Below, piece by piece: positions 35,701 to 43,621 of a stretch of 64,000 nt of DNA. The notes below the pieces were generated by a model that did no database searches, was not told where the DNA came from, and worked only from the letters and a program-made list of their open reading frames with translations. Positions within the stretch are counted from its first letter, which is position 1. Each line of letters begins with the position of its first letter. The position numbers and the translations under genes were made by a program. Source of the DNA: Bacteroidota bacterium. GTDB taxonomy: Bacteria > Bacteroidota > Bacteroidia > Chitinophagales > Saprospiraceae. Where the stretch lies: assembly GCA_029781865.1 (NCBI GenBank), contig JAKOVW010000039.1, positions 147,781 to 211,780 of the forward strand. The letters are read 5' to 3'.

Positions 35701-38649
35701 CATAGTGGTGGCTCAAATGTATCTGCCATATTACGGGTAAATGGGGGTTCATTATTAAATGTAAGCTGGAATGCAAGTAATCATGGTGATGTCATTTGGT
35801 TGCCAGCGATGTATGATTTTATCGCAGACGGACCAACAGCAGATATGACATTCGTCGGTACAGGCTCTACTCCATGTTGCGGCATGCTTATAGATGACAT
35901 ACACATCTTCGAATGTCCGGGAGACAAAGAAAAGCCGATGGTGAATAATCCTACGGATGATATTCAGGTGGAATGTGATTCTGAAGTTCCTCCGGTTCCA
36001 AATTTAAATGTAAGCGATAACTGCGACGCGAATCCTAAAATTACTTTTAAGGAAGTCAAACAAACCATCGATCCGTGCACCAAAAAAATTACGCGGAGCT
36101 GGGAAATTAAAGATGCCTGCGGAAACATAACACTTGAAGATCAGATTATCGATATCATCGACAAAAACCCGCCTGCTTTTACCAAACAACCGGAAACAAA
36201 ATTGATCTATTGCAATCAGGATGTTCAGAAAGAATTTAATGACTGGATCAAAAAGAACGGCAATGCTGTTGCAACAGATAATTGTGGTGCTGTTAACTGG
36301 AGAATAAGTTACGATAGAACTCCGCATAATTATTGCGATACCATATTGGCTGAATTTTTTGTCACTGATCCCTGTGGGAATGAAAACTCGGGCTTTGCGT
36401 ATTTCATTGTACAGGATACCAGCGCACCCCGGTTTATCGTGCAGGCGCAAAATAAAAATCTGAAATGTTCTCCGAATACCCGTGATTCACTCAGAGCCTG
36501 GCTAAGCAATTATGGATTTTCAAAAACGACCGGCGATTGCGATACGGTTATTCTCAGTTCGAATTTTAACGGAGATTCTACTAAAAATCCAATTCCGGTT
36601 ACATTTTTTGCGAAAGACCGATGCGGAAATGTGGATAGCAGCAAAGCTGTATTTTCAACGGGCTCAGCCAGTGATACGTTTGGTGTAATCACTTTATCGT
36701 GCACTTATCCAATGACCACCATTGACACGTTTGCATTTAAATCGGCCAATGGTTGTGACAGCGTAGTTATTGTGCAGAAAATCCGCAAACCATCCGATAG
36801 CACTTATCTCCAGCTAAATACCTGCGATCCGAAGCAAAAAGGATTTGACACAACCAAACTCAGGAACATCGCCTTTTGCGATTCTATACTTTTCATCCAA
36901 TATGTATTCAGGCCTACTCCTGTTACAATTTTGCAGGTAATGGATTGCGCGTATACCAGCATGTATCAGGATACCTTGACGTATTCCGGTCAATATTGTG
37001 ATTCACTCATCATTACCCAACACATTCCATTGCGCAAAGACAGTATTACCATTCGACAAACAACCTGTGATCCATCCAAAGAAGATACCCTGACTTTGAA
37101 CTTAATGAATAGCCTCGGTTGTGATAGTGTCGTAACCATACAAACTAAATTCACAGGCCAATTGAGTACTTTTCTGACTGTAAAAGAATGCCTGATTCAA
37201 AAAGACTATGTGGATACGGTAACTTATAAAAACGGAAGCTGTGACAGTCTCGTGATTACACAACACATTGCTTTGCCCAAAGACACCAACAGATTACAGA
37301 GCAGTACTTGTGACGCTTCTAAAACCGGCGTGTTTACCCGAAGTTTAACAAACCGATATGGATGTGATAGTCTGATTATCGAAACAATCAGTTTATTGCC
37401 ATCTGATTCTGTATCGGTCTCTTCGACTACCTGCCTTTCTTCACAAGCCGGAGTTAGCATTCAGCATTTGAAAAATAAATACAGCTGCGACAGCATTGTG
37501 ACTACGACTATTGTGTTTACACCTTCTGATACAACTCATATAAATACCTTTACCTGCGACCTGACCAAAGCACGTACAGATACGTCTATTATTTCAACTG
37601 CATTGTGTGACAGTTTTGTTATCACAAATATTGTGTTTATGCCATCCAATGTGACCGTACTGAATAATTTCACCTGCAACCTCAATCAACAAAAATCAGA
37701 TACAGTAATTATTGCAACTCAATTTTGCGATAGCCTTGTCGTTACCAATACTAAATTCATTCCTTCTGATACGGTCTCAATCAACTCAACGACCTGCATT
37801 CCTGCTGAAGCAGGGACCGATACGTTGAATTTTAAAAATACAGGTGGCTGCGATAGTTTGGTTTATAGTGTAAAAAAGTTTGTGCCCAAACAATTAATCA
37901 TTCTACTCGATTCAATTAGCTGTATGGACAAGAATGATGGTAAGATCAGAATTTTAAACACCAATGATTTTACCAGCCCACTAGAGCTTATTTTAAATAA
38001 TACCAACTTAGCAGGTGGAGTAGCGGATAATTTATCACCGGGTAATTATTTGATTTCAGTCAGAGATCAATCCGGTTGTATCAGCGATACGACATCACTT
38101 CAATTAATTAATCCCGGACCATTTACAACGGAGTTGGGATCTGATCTGCTCGTTGATCCGGGACAATTGATCCAATTAAATCTCAATGCCAATAAAGTTC
38201 CGGAATATGTGTATTGGTTTCCCCAGGGAGTTAGTGCCTGTGTTCAATGTCAGCAAATAGAATTTACAGCATCACAGGATGAATGGATTTACACCCAGGC
38301 TGTTGATGAACGCGGCTGCGAAAGCAGGGATTCAATATTCATCCGCATCAGGGCTGCCAGTAAAATATTTGCACCAAATGCCATCTCAAATAATGGCGAT
38401 AACATCAATGATAATTTCTACCTGATCGGCGATGATAATATAGTTATTGAGTTGATGGAAATCTATGATCGTTGGGGTGAATTATTGTTTTCTACCACCA
38501 ACATCGCTCCCAATCATCCGGAATCTGGTTGGGATGGCACATTCAATGCACAAAAAATGAATCCCGGAGTTTACATTTATCATGCCAGGCTGAAATTACC
38601 TAATGGCGAAAGCAGGGTGATTAAAGGCGATTTTACTTTGATCCGTTAA
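32701..38649 (+). CDS. Giant T9SS type B surface protein, copy 5 of 5, with triplicated N-terminal module
   Basis: 1982 residues, the largest of the set. After the signal peptide a whole unit of [CCCG beta domain, HYR-like module, KEF-WxKKNGN module, DSLRAWL module] occurs three times, with CCCG near residues 39, 470 and 902. Ten CDS-type cysteine repeats and a type B sorting domain (NAISNNGDNINDNFYLIG ... GVYIYHARL ... GDFTLIR) follow. Note SNNGDN instead of SPNGDN in the sorting domain. The extra length comes only from the N-terminal triplication. It closes the five-gene run; no strong terminator is seen after it. Confidence 0.88.
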   Translation: MSFYHSNWINRNLKTCYSLFYSLLLFQCVSHGQVTCCCGTPKELDFPGFDFEIDPLPPSGSFFAYGSGSSMGPWNITSGFIDQVDKHHYYDTGYGNPNGASTFIDLYGSPSTGSVPGAMAYPLTGLTPGYQYTIEFYYAKFDVPGNFIGGLKVASGAWLNITWKATNPGNIIWLKASYNFIAKASSAILEFYDAGSTTPCSCVGALIDDIKIYECPTDLEKPVIGNPPVNIEVECDNEVPEVPVLDISDNCDANPITTFKETKDIIDACTKKITREWTITDACGNTTSQKQIIDIIDKSQPIFIKYPEPKTVSCDADVIKEFNNWVKKNGNAIASDACGPVSYRSVYTHLPKKYCDSVAVDFIAIDPCGNEITETVYFIVKDTVGSKFLIKPQDKSYADIPNIKDSLRAWLSTNAYSTVSGSCDTTIYSSNFNGDSTRNPLTVTFYIKDRCGNVDSSTATFSYKNNNITCCCGNPQELNFPGLDFEFDPLPPPAGYYPYVSGMTFGPWTVTNGAIDHGNPLYCGVLAGGNPNGASFFIDLFGSPPGGSVAGTLEYILTGLTPGNTYTIEFWYATYTANGSFSANLKVANGAWLNVSWNANNPGSVIWLKNTYSFVAKASSATMSFTDTGASSSTYQIGMLLDDIKIYECPSDLQKPVVSNPPKDIEVECDQNVPPVPTLNISDNCDPNPQITYNELFEIFDHCTKKITRNWDIKDACGNVTNQKQIIDIIDKTPPAFTTTPVDKTVFCGNDVAKEFDDWIKKNGNGVAKDQCGVVTWRINYDHKPAKYCDTVTVEFIAEDECGNQQSHFSNFVVRDTTVPRFIVKPQNRNYPNNFNIRDSLRAWLNNYGYSKTATDCDTIILSSDFNGDSTKNPLTITFFAKDRCGNIDSSSATFAYQSNACCCGVENELFYPNLDFEAPPTAPPGGWIDYGAGSNYAGWTINSGSISIHSPTHLNLGAGNPNGSSQHMDLHGSTQGSATYTLTGLTAGNKYTISFWYAIHSGGSNVSAILRVNGGSLLNVSWNASNHGDVIWLPAMYDFIADGPTADMTFVGTGSTPCCGMLIDDIHIFECPGDKEKPMVNNPTDDIQVECDSEVPPVPNLNVSDNCDANPKITFKEVKQTIDPCTKKITRSWEIKDACGNITLEDQIIDIIDKNPPAFTKQPETKLIYCNQDVQKEFNDWIKKNGNAVATDNCGAVNWRISYDRTPHNYCDTILAEFFVTDPCGNENSGFAYFIVQDTSAPRFIVQAQNKNLKCSPNTRDSLRAWLSNYGFSKTTGDCDTVILSSNFNGDSTKNPIPVTFFAKDRCGNVDSSKAVFSTGSASDTFGVITLSCTYPMTTIDTFAFKSANGCDSVVIVQKIRKPSDSTYLQLNTCDPKQKGFDTTKLRNIAFCDSILFIQYVFRPTPVTILQVMDCAYTSMYQDTLTYSGQYCDSLIITQHIPLRKDSITIRQTTCDPSKEDTLTLNLMNSLGCDSVVTIQTKFTGQLSTFLTVKECLIQKDYVDTVTYKNGSCDSLVITQHIALPKDTNRLQSSTCDASKTGVFTRSLTNRYGCDSLIIETISLLPSDSVSVSSTTCLSSQAGVSIQHLKNKYSCDSIVTTTIVFTPSDTTHINTFTCDLTKARTDTSIISTALCDSFVITNIVFMPSNVTVLNNFTCNLNQQKSDTVIIATQFCDSLVVTNTKFIPSDTVSINSTTCIPAEAGTDTLNFKNTGGCDSLVYSVKKFVPKQLIILLDSISCMDKNDGKIRILNTNDFTSPLELILNNTNLAGGVADNLSPGNYLISVRDQSGCISDTTSLQLINPGPFTTELGSDLLVDPGQLIQLNLNANKVPEYVYWFPQGVSACVQCQQIEFTASQDEWIYTQAVDERGCESRDSIFIRIRAASKIFAPNAISNNGDNINDNFYLIGDDNIVIELMEIYDRWGELLFSTTNIAPNHPESGWDGTFNAQKMNPGVYIYHARLKLPNGESRVIKGDFTLIR

Positions 38650-38893
38650 GGAATATTTTTCCAGTATATTTTGTCAAGCTGCCTCATAGTTTTACTTTTG
38701 CAATCCCTTATCAAAGAAAAACCGGATTTTATTTTTGAATAAGGCTAAAAAAAACCAAATCACAACGTTGATTTGTTCATAATGTACTGAATATCAATAC
38801 ATAATGCAATAGCATTCTGTTTGCGTCTGGGAATCAGCTGTTTTAATAATTCAATTAGCACAGTTTACTTCAAACCCAAACTCATGTAGATTT

Positions 38894-38967
38894 AGTCCCG
38901 TAGCTCAGTTGGTTAGAGCACTACACTGATAATGTAGGGGTCGGCAGTTCAAGTCTGCCCGGGACTA
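38894..38967 (+). tRNA. tRNA-Ile (GAT anticodon)
   Basis: Full cloverleaf: acceptor AGTCCCG/CGGGACT, D arm GCTC...GAGC, anticodon arm CTACA-CTGATAA-TGTAG with anticodon GAT, T arm with GTTCAAGTC. CCA is not encoded. Confidence 0.95.
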
Positions 38968-39088
38968 CAAAGCGTTTGTAGCTATTAGGGTGAGTGTCGG
39001 TGTGGTGGATTTCAAAGAAAATGTTACTTTTGAGGCCATTTTAAATCACACACAAACTCACACGCTCCCGATAACTATCGGCCAAATT

Positions 39089-39161
39089 GGGGGATTAGCT
39101 AAGCTGGCTAGAGCATGGCGCTTCAGGCGCCAGGGTCCTGGTTAATCTAATCCGTCCTTAG
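39089..39161 (+). pseudogene. Decayed tRNA with intact anticodon arm (loop CTTCAGG)
   Basis: The first 49 bases align with the tRNA-Ala at 39225 (same acceptor, D arm and variable loop), but the anticodon arm is TGGCG-CTTCAGG-CGCCA, perfectly paired and unlike tRNA-Ala; a 7-nt loop reading would give anticodon TCA. The T arm is broken (TTAATC in place of TTCGAATC) and the 3' acceptor strand no longer pairs. It is therefore probably not functional. Neighbouring intergenic bases before each tRNA here share CACACTCACACA-like sequence, pointing to local duplication. Confidence 0.6.
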
Positions 39162-39224
39162 TTGGAAATAATGATTTCTAATATCTTATAAAATTTTTGA
39201 CACACTCACACACCTGCAATATAT

Positions 39225-39298
39225 GGGGGATTAGCTCAGCTGGCTAGAGCACCTGCCTTGCACGCAGGGGGTCCTGGGTTCGAATCCCTGATCCTCCA
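39225..39298 (+). tRNA. tRNA-Ala (TGC anticodon)
   Basis: Acceptor GGGGGAT/ATCCTCC, D arm GCTC...GAGC, anticodon arm CCTGC-CTTGCAC-GCAGG with anticodon TGC, T arm CTGGG-TTCGAAT-CCCTG with one T-T mismatch, discriminator A. A terminator follows. Confidence 0.93.
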
Positions 39299-39310
39299 CT
39301 ATGAAAATCA

Positions 39311-39346
39311 AGGAGTTATGATAATTAAATCGTAACTCCTTTTTTA
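39311..39346 (+). terminator. Rho-independent terminator after the tRNA cluster
   Basis: AGGAGTTATGA and TCGTAACTCCT form a stem, followed by at least six T. It closes the tRNA run. Confidence 0.8.
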
Positions 39347-39786
39347 TTTTTACTAACAATTTCGCTAACAATTCCATTGCCTAACATTAATGAGATCCTT
39401 AAAAATAAGTCTCTTTTTTGGAGATTTTGTTCTTATTAAGGACTAAATATAATCTACCCTTATTACTGTTTGTTCTGCTTCATCCTTTGCTTTACCAGCA
39501 TTTAATTCATCTGATTTATTATTGTCAGTTCTAGCCCAAATTTCTGATCTTGTTTGATGAAGAAGCTATAATCACCATCCTACTTAATGACACTCGGATG
39601 GATAAGCTCTATTTCAGAGGGATCCTGGATCTTTCAAGCTCAAATTACAAGAGAGAATACCTTATATAATATACCGCTATTATCTGTTATAATTTAGAAT
39701 GGCACTATATTAAATAGATTCAATAAAACTTCCGAAAACATTCCAAATTGGTATATTTAGGGAACCTTTCTAGCATGTATAAGCTA
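39347..39786. other. Non-coding stretch between tRNA-Ala and the first cassette
   Basis: 440 AT-rich bases with no convincing gene. Here an integron integrase or its promoter would be expected if the cassette array were a complete integron, but neither strand shows a tyrosine-recombinase frame. Short open pieces on the minus strand (around 39450-39600) could be eroded coding sequence but match nothing recognised. Confidence 0.5.
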
Positions 39787-39796
39787 GTTAGTGGCG
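39787..39796 (+). other. Left junction of cassette array (attI-like core)
   Basis: GTTAGTGGCG matches the reverse complement of GCCACTAAC at the end of the first cassette (40229-40237). No attC-like hairpin stands before it, so it may be the attI-type entry point or the last trace of a lost attC. Confidence 0.5.
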
Positions 39797-39862
39797 ACCT
39801 AGTAGTATTTTATAGCAATTTTATATATTAAAGAAAGAAAATAAATTCAAGTGCTAACCTTA

Positions 39863-40141
39863 ATGTGTATATTCCTTACGATAATCTTTGCGGGAATTTC
39901 AAGTAAGTTGATTTATAAATTCTTAACTAAATCTCATTCTGTTATTCTTTGGCTTCAATTTTTACTTTGTATTTCTATTTTGTCGAGTATTATCTTGATG
40001 ATATATTATGCTAACTTTTATCTAGGTAATAGTCCATTATTACAGAAATTATATTTCTGCTTATTTTATTTTTCCTTGTTTTTACTTTTGCTAATAGTTG
40101 CATTGAAAATACTAAAATATTTTAAGAGTAGACAGGCTTAA
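39863..40141 (+). CDS. Cassette 1: small membrane protein
   Basis: A 92-residue protein (ATG 39863; a GTG 12 bases upstream is possible) with three hydrophobic segments and a basic C-terminal KILKYFKSRQA end. No family recognised. It is the only gene of the first cassette. Confidence 0.5.
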   Translation: MCIFLTIIFAGISSKLIYKFLTKSHSVILWLQFLLCISILSSIILMIYYANFYLGNSPLLQKLYFCLFYFSLFLLLLIVALKILKYFKSRQA

Positions 40142-40228
40142 GTGGTAAATCAAATCAATGAATATTCCGGTTCAAATGAAACACTCTTCATTATAAAATA
40201 AGTTCATACACTATGATTATAAAGGGCC

Positions 40229-40329
40229 GCCACTAACACCAGCTTGACACAATGCCGCCCAGAATGATTATATTTGCTTCATGCTCACGTTTTGGGCGGC
40301 ACTGCGTCAAGCCCAATCCGTTAGCAGCG
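40229..40329 (+). repeat. attC site 1
   Basis: Starts GCCACTAAC and ends GTTAGCAGCG. Arms CTTGACACAATGCCGCCCA and GGGCGGCACTGCGTCAAG pair with few bulges. At ~101 nt it is shorter than the rest. The 3' core pairs with the start of site 2. Confidence 0.75.
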
Positions 40330-40334
40330 AGACC

Positions 40335-40964
40335 ATGAAATATAGACCAACACCTTTTAATATTATCTGTGGGATTGCTACAATCTTTATTATTTATGCG
40401 GCAATTTATCCAGACCCTGAGGGATGGGGATTTGCTTTAGCAATCAGATTTTTACTTCCAATCATCTTATCTGGAGTTATCTTCGATTTCATATTTCAAA
40501 AATTTGGCCCAAGTTATTTTTGGACACTTAAAATTGAATCATTTATTATTTGCATCATCCTATTATGGTCTATTTTTCCAAAGCGAACTAAAACATTCAT
40601 TATACCTGACACTTTAGAATCAAGATATATAGTAACAATTTATGGAGTCGATAAAAAGCCAAAACTTCCAAATGGCTGGAACTACGAAATTAAAATACCA
40701 ACAAATGGTATTCTAATGACATCTTCTACATTTAATGATGATTTGCCTGAAACAAAAATGAAAACATATTCAGGTCTAAAATTAAGCTCAGAAGAATCAA
40801 ACTTAGGCTGGATCGAAATGTATAGTGACAAAATTAAGTGCGGTGAAAAATATTTCGATTTTCAGTTTTGGATAGTAGATAGTTTTTGTTGTATACATTC
40901 AAGTAATGAAATTGATACTTTTAAAATCAACTTACAAAATCAATTCTGCCTTACACAAAAATAA
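40335..40964 (+). CDS. Cassette 2: membrane protein of unknown function
   Basis: A 209-residue protein. ATG 40335, 14 bases after the attC core, is chosen; the open frame extends upstream to 40281 but only through the attC hairpin. Three hydrophobic segments (about 9-27, 35-60, 68-86) are followed by a ~120-residue outer domain with WNYEIKIPTNGILMTSS and Cys residues. No family recognised. Confidence 0.55.
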   Translation: MKYRPTPFNIICGIATIFIIYAAIYPDPEGWGFALAIRFLLPIILSGVIFDFIFQKFGPSYFWTLKIESFIICIILLWSIFPKRTKTFIIPDTLESRYIVTIYGVDKKPKLPNGWNYEIKIPTNGILMTSSTFNDDLPETKMKTYSGLKLSSEESNLGWIEMYSDKIKCGEKYFDFQFWIVDSFCCIHSSNEIDTFKINLQNQFCLTQK

Positions 40965-40969
40965 GTCCC

Positions 40970-41112
40970 GCTGCTAACATGGCATACACGCATTCCCGCC
41001 AAAAGATTTTAATCATTCTCTTTTGATTTTTTTCGTTTAGTAAAAATTAATGTTTTATTTTTGGCTTCTGACATGACGCGGAAATGCGTGTATGCCAAAA
41101 CCGTTACGAGGC
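40970..41112 (+). repeat. attC site 2
   Basis: Starts GCTGCTAAC, ends GTTACGAGG. Arms GGCATACACGCATTCCCGCC and CGCGGAAATGCGTGTATGCC; TTTTTGGC motif in the 3' half. Its 5' end pairs perfectly with the 3' core of site 1 across cassette 2. Confidence 0.85.
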
Positions 41113-41329
41113 ATCCTAAGCGTTACATTAAAGTCACGCAATACTAACAACTAAGAATTAAAATAAAATAAAACCAACAGGACATAAGTGTGTGTGCAAT
41201 GGGCACGCTTAACAATAATTCAATAGCAGTGAGGATGGTGTGAGTCAATGAGTGTGTGAATAAGATCAATACATTATTAAATAATCATAGTTAAATCATG
41301 TCTGCTGCCTTATTCGTGCAAAGGGGACA
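41113..41329 (+). other. Cassette 3: cassette without a gene
   Basis: The 217 bases between two attC sites carry no convincing gene on either strand. A 60-codon frame from 41298 runs mainly through attC and is rejected. Such ORF-less cassettes are known from integrons and may carry promoters or small RNAs; no promoter could be fixed here. Confidence 0.5.
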
Positions 41330-41473
41330 CCTCGTAACACTGCATACAACGCTATGCCGCCGAACCCCTACTCCTTCTTCTCCTTTGGTTTTTATACTTA
41401 ATCAAAATTATTTTTGCTATTTTTGGCTCAGTCTAAGCGGCGGCACAGCGTGTATGCTCATCCGTTACCTGCC
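41330..41473 (+). repeat. attC site 3
   Basis: Starts CCTCGTAAC, ends GTTACCTGCC. Arms GCATACAACGCTATGCCGCC and GGCGGCACAGCGTGTATGC. The start pairs with the end of site 2 (GTTACGAGG). Confidence 0.85.
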
Positions 41474-41480
41474 ATTTTAA

Positions 41481-42773
41481 ATGACCGACACACCAGACAT
41501 AAAACGACAATTTTTCAACTCACTAAAACGTGGGACAGGCGAAGCGTATTTGATAGCGAAAAACAACCCGACAATTGACTTTTCTGGTTATATTATCAAA
41601 GGTGCATTGCATAATTATGCTTATGACGGACAATCAGAAGGAAGTAGAGCACAATATGTTTTTGACCTTATTTCACTTTCAAACAAAAAAGAGAAAATTC
41701 GAAAAGCAATTTTGAAAGGACTTGCAACTGAACAAAGCGACACTTGGAGTTTGACGCACTTGTTTGACCTTGCAAAATTATTTGCTCAACAAGGCGACAA
41801 TGAAGCACGACAAGCTATTTATGACAGGTTTTTAAATAATCCAATCGAAGGTTCTGATTGGGTTGGCTATTCTGAAATAATAGAACTTGACGGACTTAAT
41901 GGTTTAATATTTATCGCTGAAAAATTCGGAAAACACATTGATAAGAATCCCGATGATTGGCAAGACGATTCTATAATTCGTCATTTCCAAGATGACAATC
42001 CAAATATTAAGGCATTTCAAGAACTTGAAAAATTATCTAAGACAAATAAGTTTATCAAGTTATATATTGACTGCATTAAAAGAACAGAAGAAAGTAGGAA
42101 AAGCTATGTTCGAGAAACACAAACTTTCAAGGACATTATTGATGAAGTAATAAATAGCAAACCGTTTCTATCTTTCAAACGCAGAAAGGAATTGAAAGAA
42201 ATAGAGTTGAACAAAATTGCAGATAAACTCTTAGAAGAAAAGAGTAAAGCTAATATCGAAAAACTGCTTAATGTTTTTACAATTCACAAATTCCCTTTTG
42301 ACAGCGAGTTTATTTTGAAATTGGCAAAACAAAAAGCGACTTCGAAAAATAGAATAAACGAATACGCCATTGTCTCTTTGAAGTCTCTGAAAAGTGAGAA
42401 TATTCGACAGTTTGCCTTAGAAAGAATACCTAAAGCAAAACGACCTGAATCGTTAATAGATATTTTAACTTCTAACTACAAAAAAGGTGACCATAACCTA
42501 TTGAAAACTATTGCTGACAAAGTTAGAAGTGAACACATCATTGAAAGTCTTGCTGGCAGTTATGTTGATATTTTCAAAGTAAACAAGACAAAAGAATGTA
42601 AAGAACCACTTGAAATTTTATACGACAAAATGAATTGTGGAATTCACAGAAATGGAATTATTGAAGTGCTTATAGAGAACAACGTATTATCAGACAGATT
42701 AAAAAAAGAAATTAAATATGACAGCTACTTGGAAACAAGACAACTACTTGACAGAAAGAAAAACGGCAGGTAA
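41481..42773 (+). CDS. Cassette 4: helical-repeat protein of unknown function
   Basis: A 430-residue, almost wholly helical, charged protein that looks like a HEAT/ARM-type solenoid (repeated pairs such as LTHLFDLAKLFAQQGDNEARQAI and EYAIVSLKSLKSENIRQFALERI, each cited in part). There is no signal peptide or membrane segment. It starts 8 bases after the attC core, and its stop codon TAA is inside the next attC core (GGCAGGTAAC), so the cassette contains nearly nothing but the gene. Confidence 0.6.
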   Translation: MTDTPDIKRQFFNSLKRGTGEAYLIAKNNPTIDFSGYIIKGALHNYAYDGQSEGSRAQYVFDLISLSNKKEKIRKAILKGLATEQSDTWSLTHLFDLAKLFAQQGDNEARQAIYDRFLNNPIEGSDWVGYSEIIELDGLNGLIFIAEKFGKHIDKNPDDWQDDSIIRHFQDDNPNIKAFQELEKLSKTNKFIKLYIDCIKRTEESRKSYVRETQTFKDIIDEVINSKPFLSFKRRKELKEIELNKIADKLLEEKSKANIEKLLNVFTIHKFPFDSEFILKLAKQKATSKNRINEYAIVSLKSLKSENIRQFALERIPKAKRPESLIDILTSNYKKGDHNLLKTIADKVRSEHIIESLAGSYVDIFKVNKTKECKEPLEILYDKMNCGIHRNGIIEVLIENNVLSDRLKKEIKYDSYLETRQLLDRKKNGR

Positions 42774-42902
42774 CAGCACCTACCCAAAAGGCGGGGTTTC
42801 GTGTTCCAAAGACAGTTTTTTGGTAAATGGAAGTTTAGTTTTTCAAATCAAGTTTTGTGGTAAAAGTCCCGCCCTTCGGGTAGCCGCAAACCGTTATCAG
42901 CG
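42765..42902 (+). repeat. attC site 4 (second sequence type)
   Basis: Starts GGCAGGTAAC, ends GTTATCAGCG. The interior differs from most others: GGCGGGGTTTCGTG...ACAGTTTT and GTCCCGCC, shared with site 8 (48134). The start pairs perfectly with the end of site 3 across the gene. Confidence 0.8.
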
Positions 42903-42984
42903 ACCCAATAATTAAAAATGTACCAAACAAGTGGACAATATTTTTAGAATAGACTGTGTTATTCGATAATAAAATTTCCAGTTT

Positions 42985-43446
42985 ATGAAAACAATAGTTA
43001 TTTTTAGCTTATTACAGATTATCGTCTTGTCAATTATCTCAGGCCAGAAAGAATCTGTAGAATCTATCTATAGAGATTGGTATGCAGTTGGGTATGGCGA
43101 TAAGGATCTTAATATTGGTGACACTTTAACTTTTGATACAACCAAGCTCGATCCAAAAGATAATAGTAATTTCGTAAAATGGGGCTTTGAAAGGAATGGT
43201 AGCTTTACTAATCTAAATGTTAGAATTATTAACGATTTTGGTGAGAAAGGTGGAGAAAATGTTATCGCCATGAGCACTGATGATGTTAAATGGAAATTGA
43301 ACAAAGGCACCGATGAAATAATAATTGATTTTAGTAATGTAGAAGGTTATGATAAATATAAGGCAATTTATAAAATTATTAAATTAAGTAAATCCAAATT
43401 AATTTTGAAAAAGTTAACCAAAATGCAGCCACCTAATATGAGGTGA
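42985..43446 (+). CDS. Cassette 5: secreted lipocalin-like protein
   Basis: A 153-residue protein with a signal peptide (to IISGQ). The mature part is beta-rich with ESIYRDWYAVGYG, ITFDTTKLD-like and FVKWGFERNG segments, recalling small lipocalin-like or META-type secreted proteins of Bacteroidota. The family call is weak. The gene starts 83 bases after the attC core, leaving room for its own promoter. Confidence 0.5.
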   Translation: MKTIVIFSLLQIIVLSIISGQKESVESIYRDWYAVGYGDKDLNIGDTLTFDTTKLDPKDNSNFVKWGFERNGSFTNLNVRIINDFGEKGGENVIAMSTDDVKWKLNKGTDEIIIDFSNVEGYDKYKAIYKIIKLSKSKLILKKLTKMQPPNMR

Positions 43447-43453
43447 ATGTGGC

Positions 43454-43595
43454 CGCTGATAACACTGTATACAATCGATCCCGCCGATCCTAATTTATTT
43501 TTTCACTTTTGGCTGCTATGAAAATAAAACTAAAACGTTAACTTTGGCTGTCTCCATGCGGCGGGACCACTTGTATACTAATCCGTTGTCGGCAA
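43454..43595 (+). repeat. attC site 5
   Basis: Starts CGCTGATAAC, ends GTTGTCGGCAA. Arms TGTATACAATCGATCCCGCC and GGCGGGACCACTTGTATAC, with small bulges. The start pairs perfectly with the end of site 4. Confidence 0.85.
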
Positions 43596-43621
43596 TTTGA
43601 ATTAAGTTAATAATCATAATT

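Noticed and set aside
38894..39298. Part of an rRNA operon (Ile-Ala tRNA spacer)
   Set aside because: Although tRNA-Ile(GAT) and tRNA-Ala(TGC) usually lie between 16S and 23S, no rRNA sequence flanks them here.
40281..40334. N-terminal extension of the cassette 2 gene
   Set aside because: These codons are the 3' arm of the attC hairpin; ATG 40335 sits at the normal distance from the core.
41298..41480. 60-codon ORF in cassette 3/attC 3
   Set aside because: It runs mainly through the attC hairpin and its composition is not protein-like.
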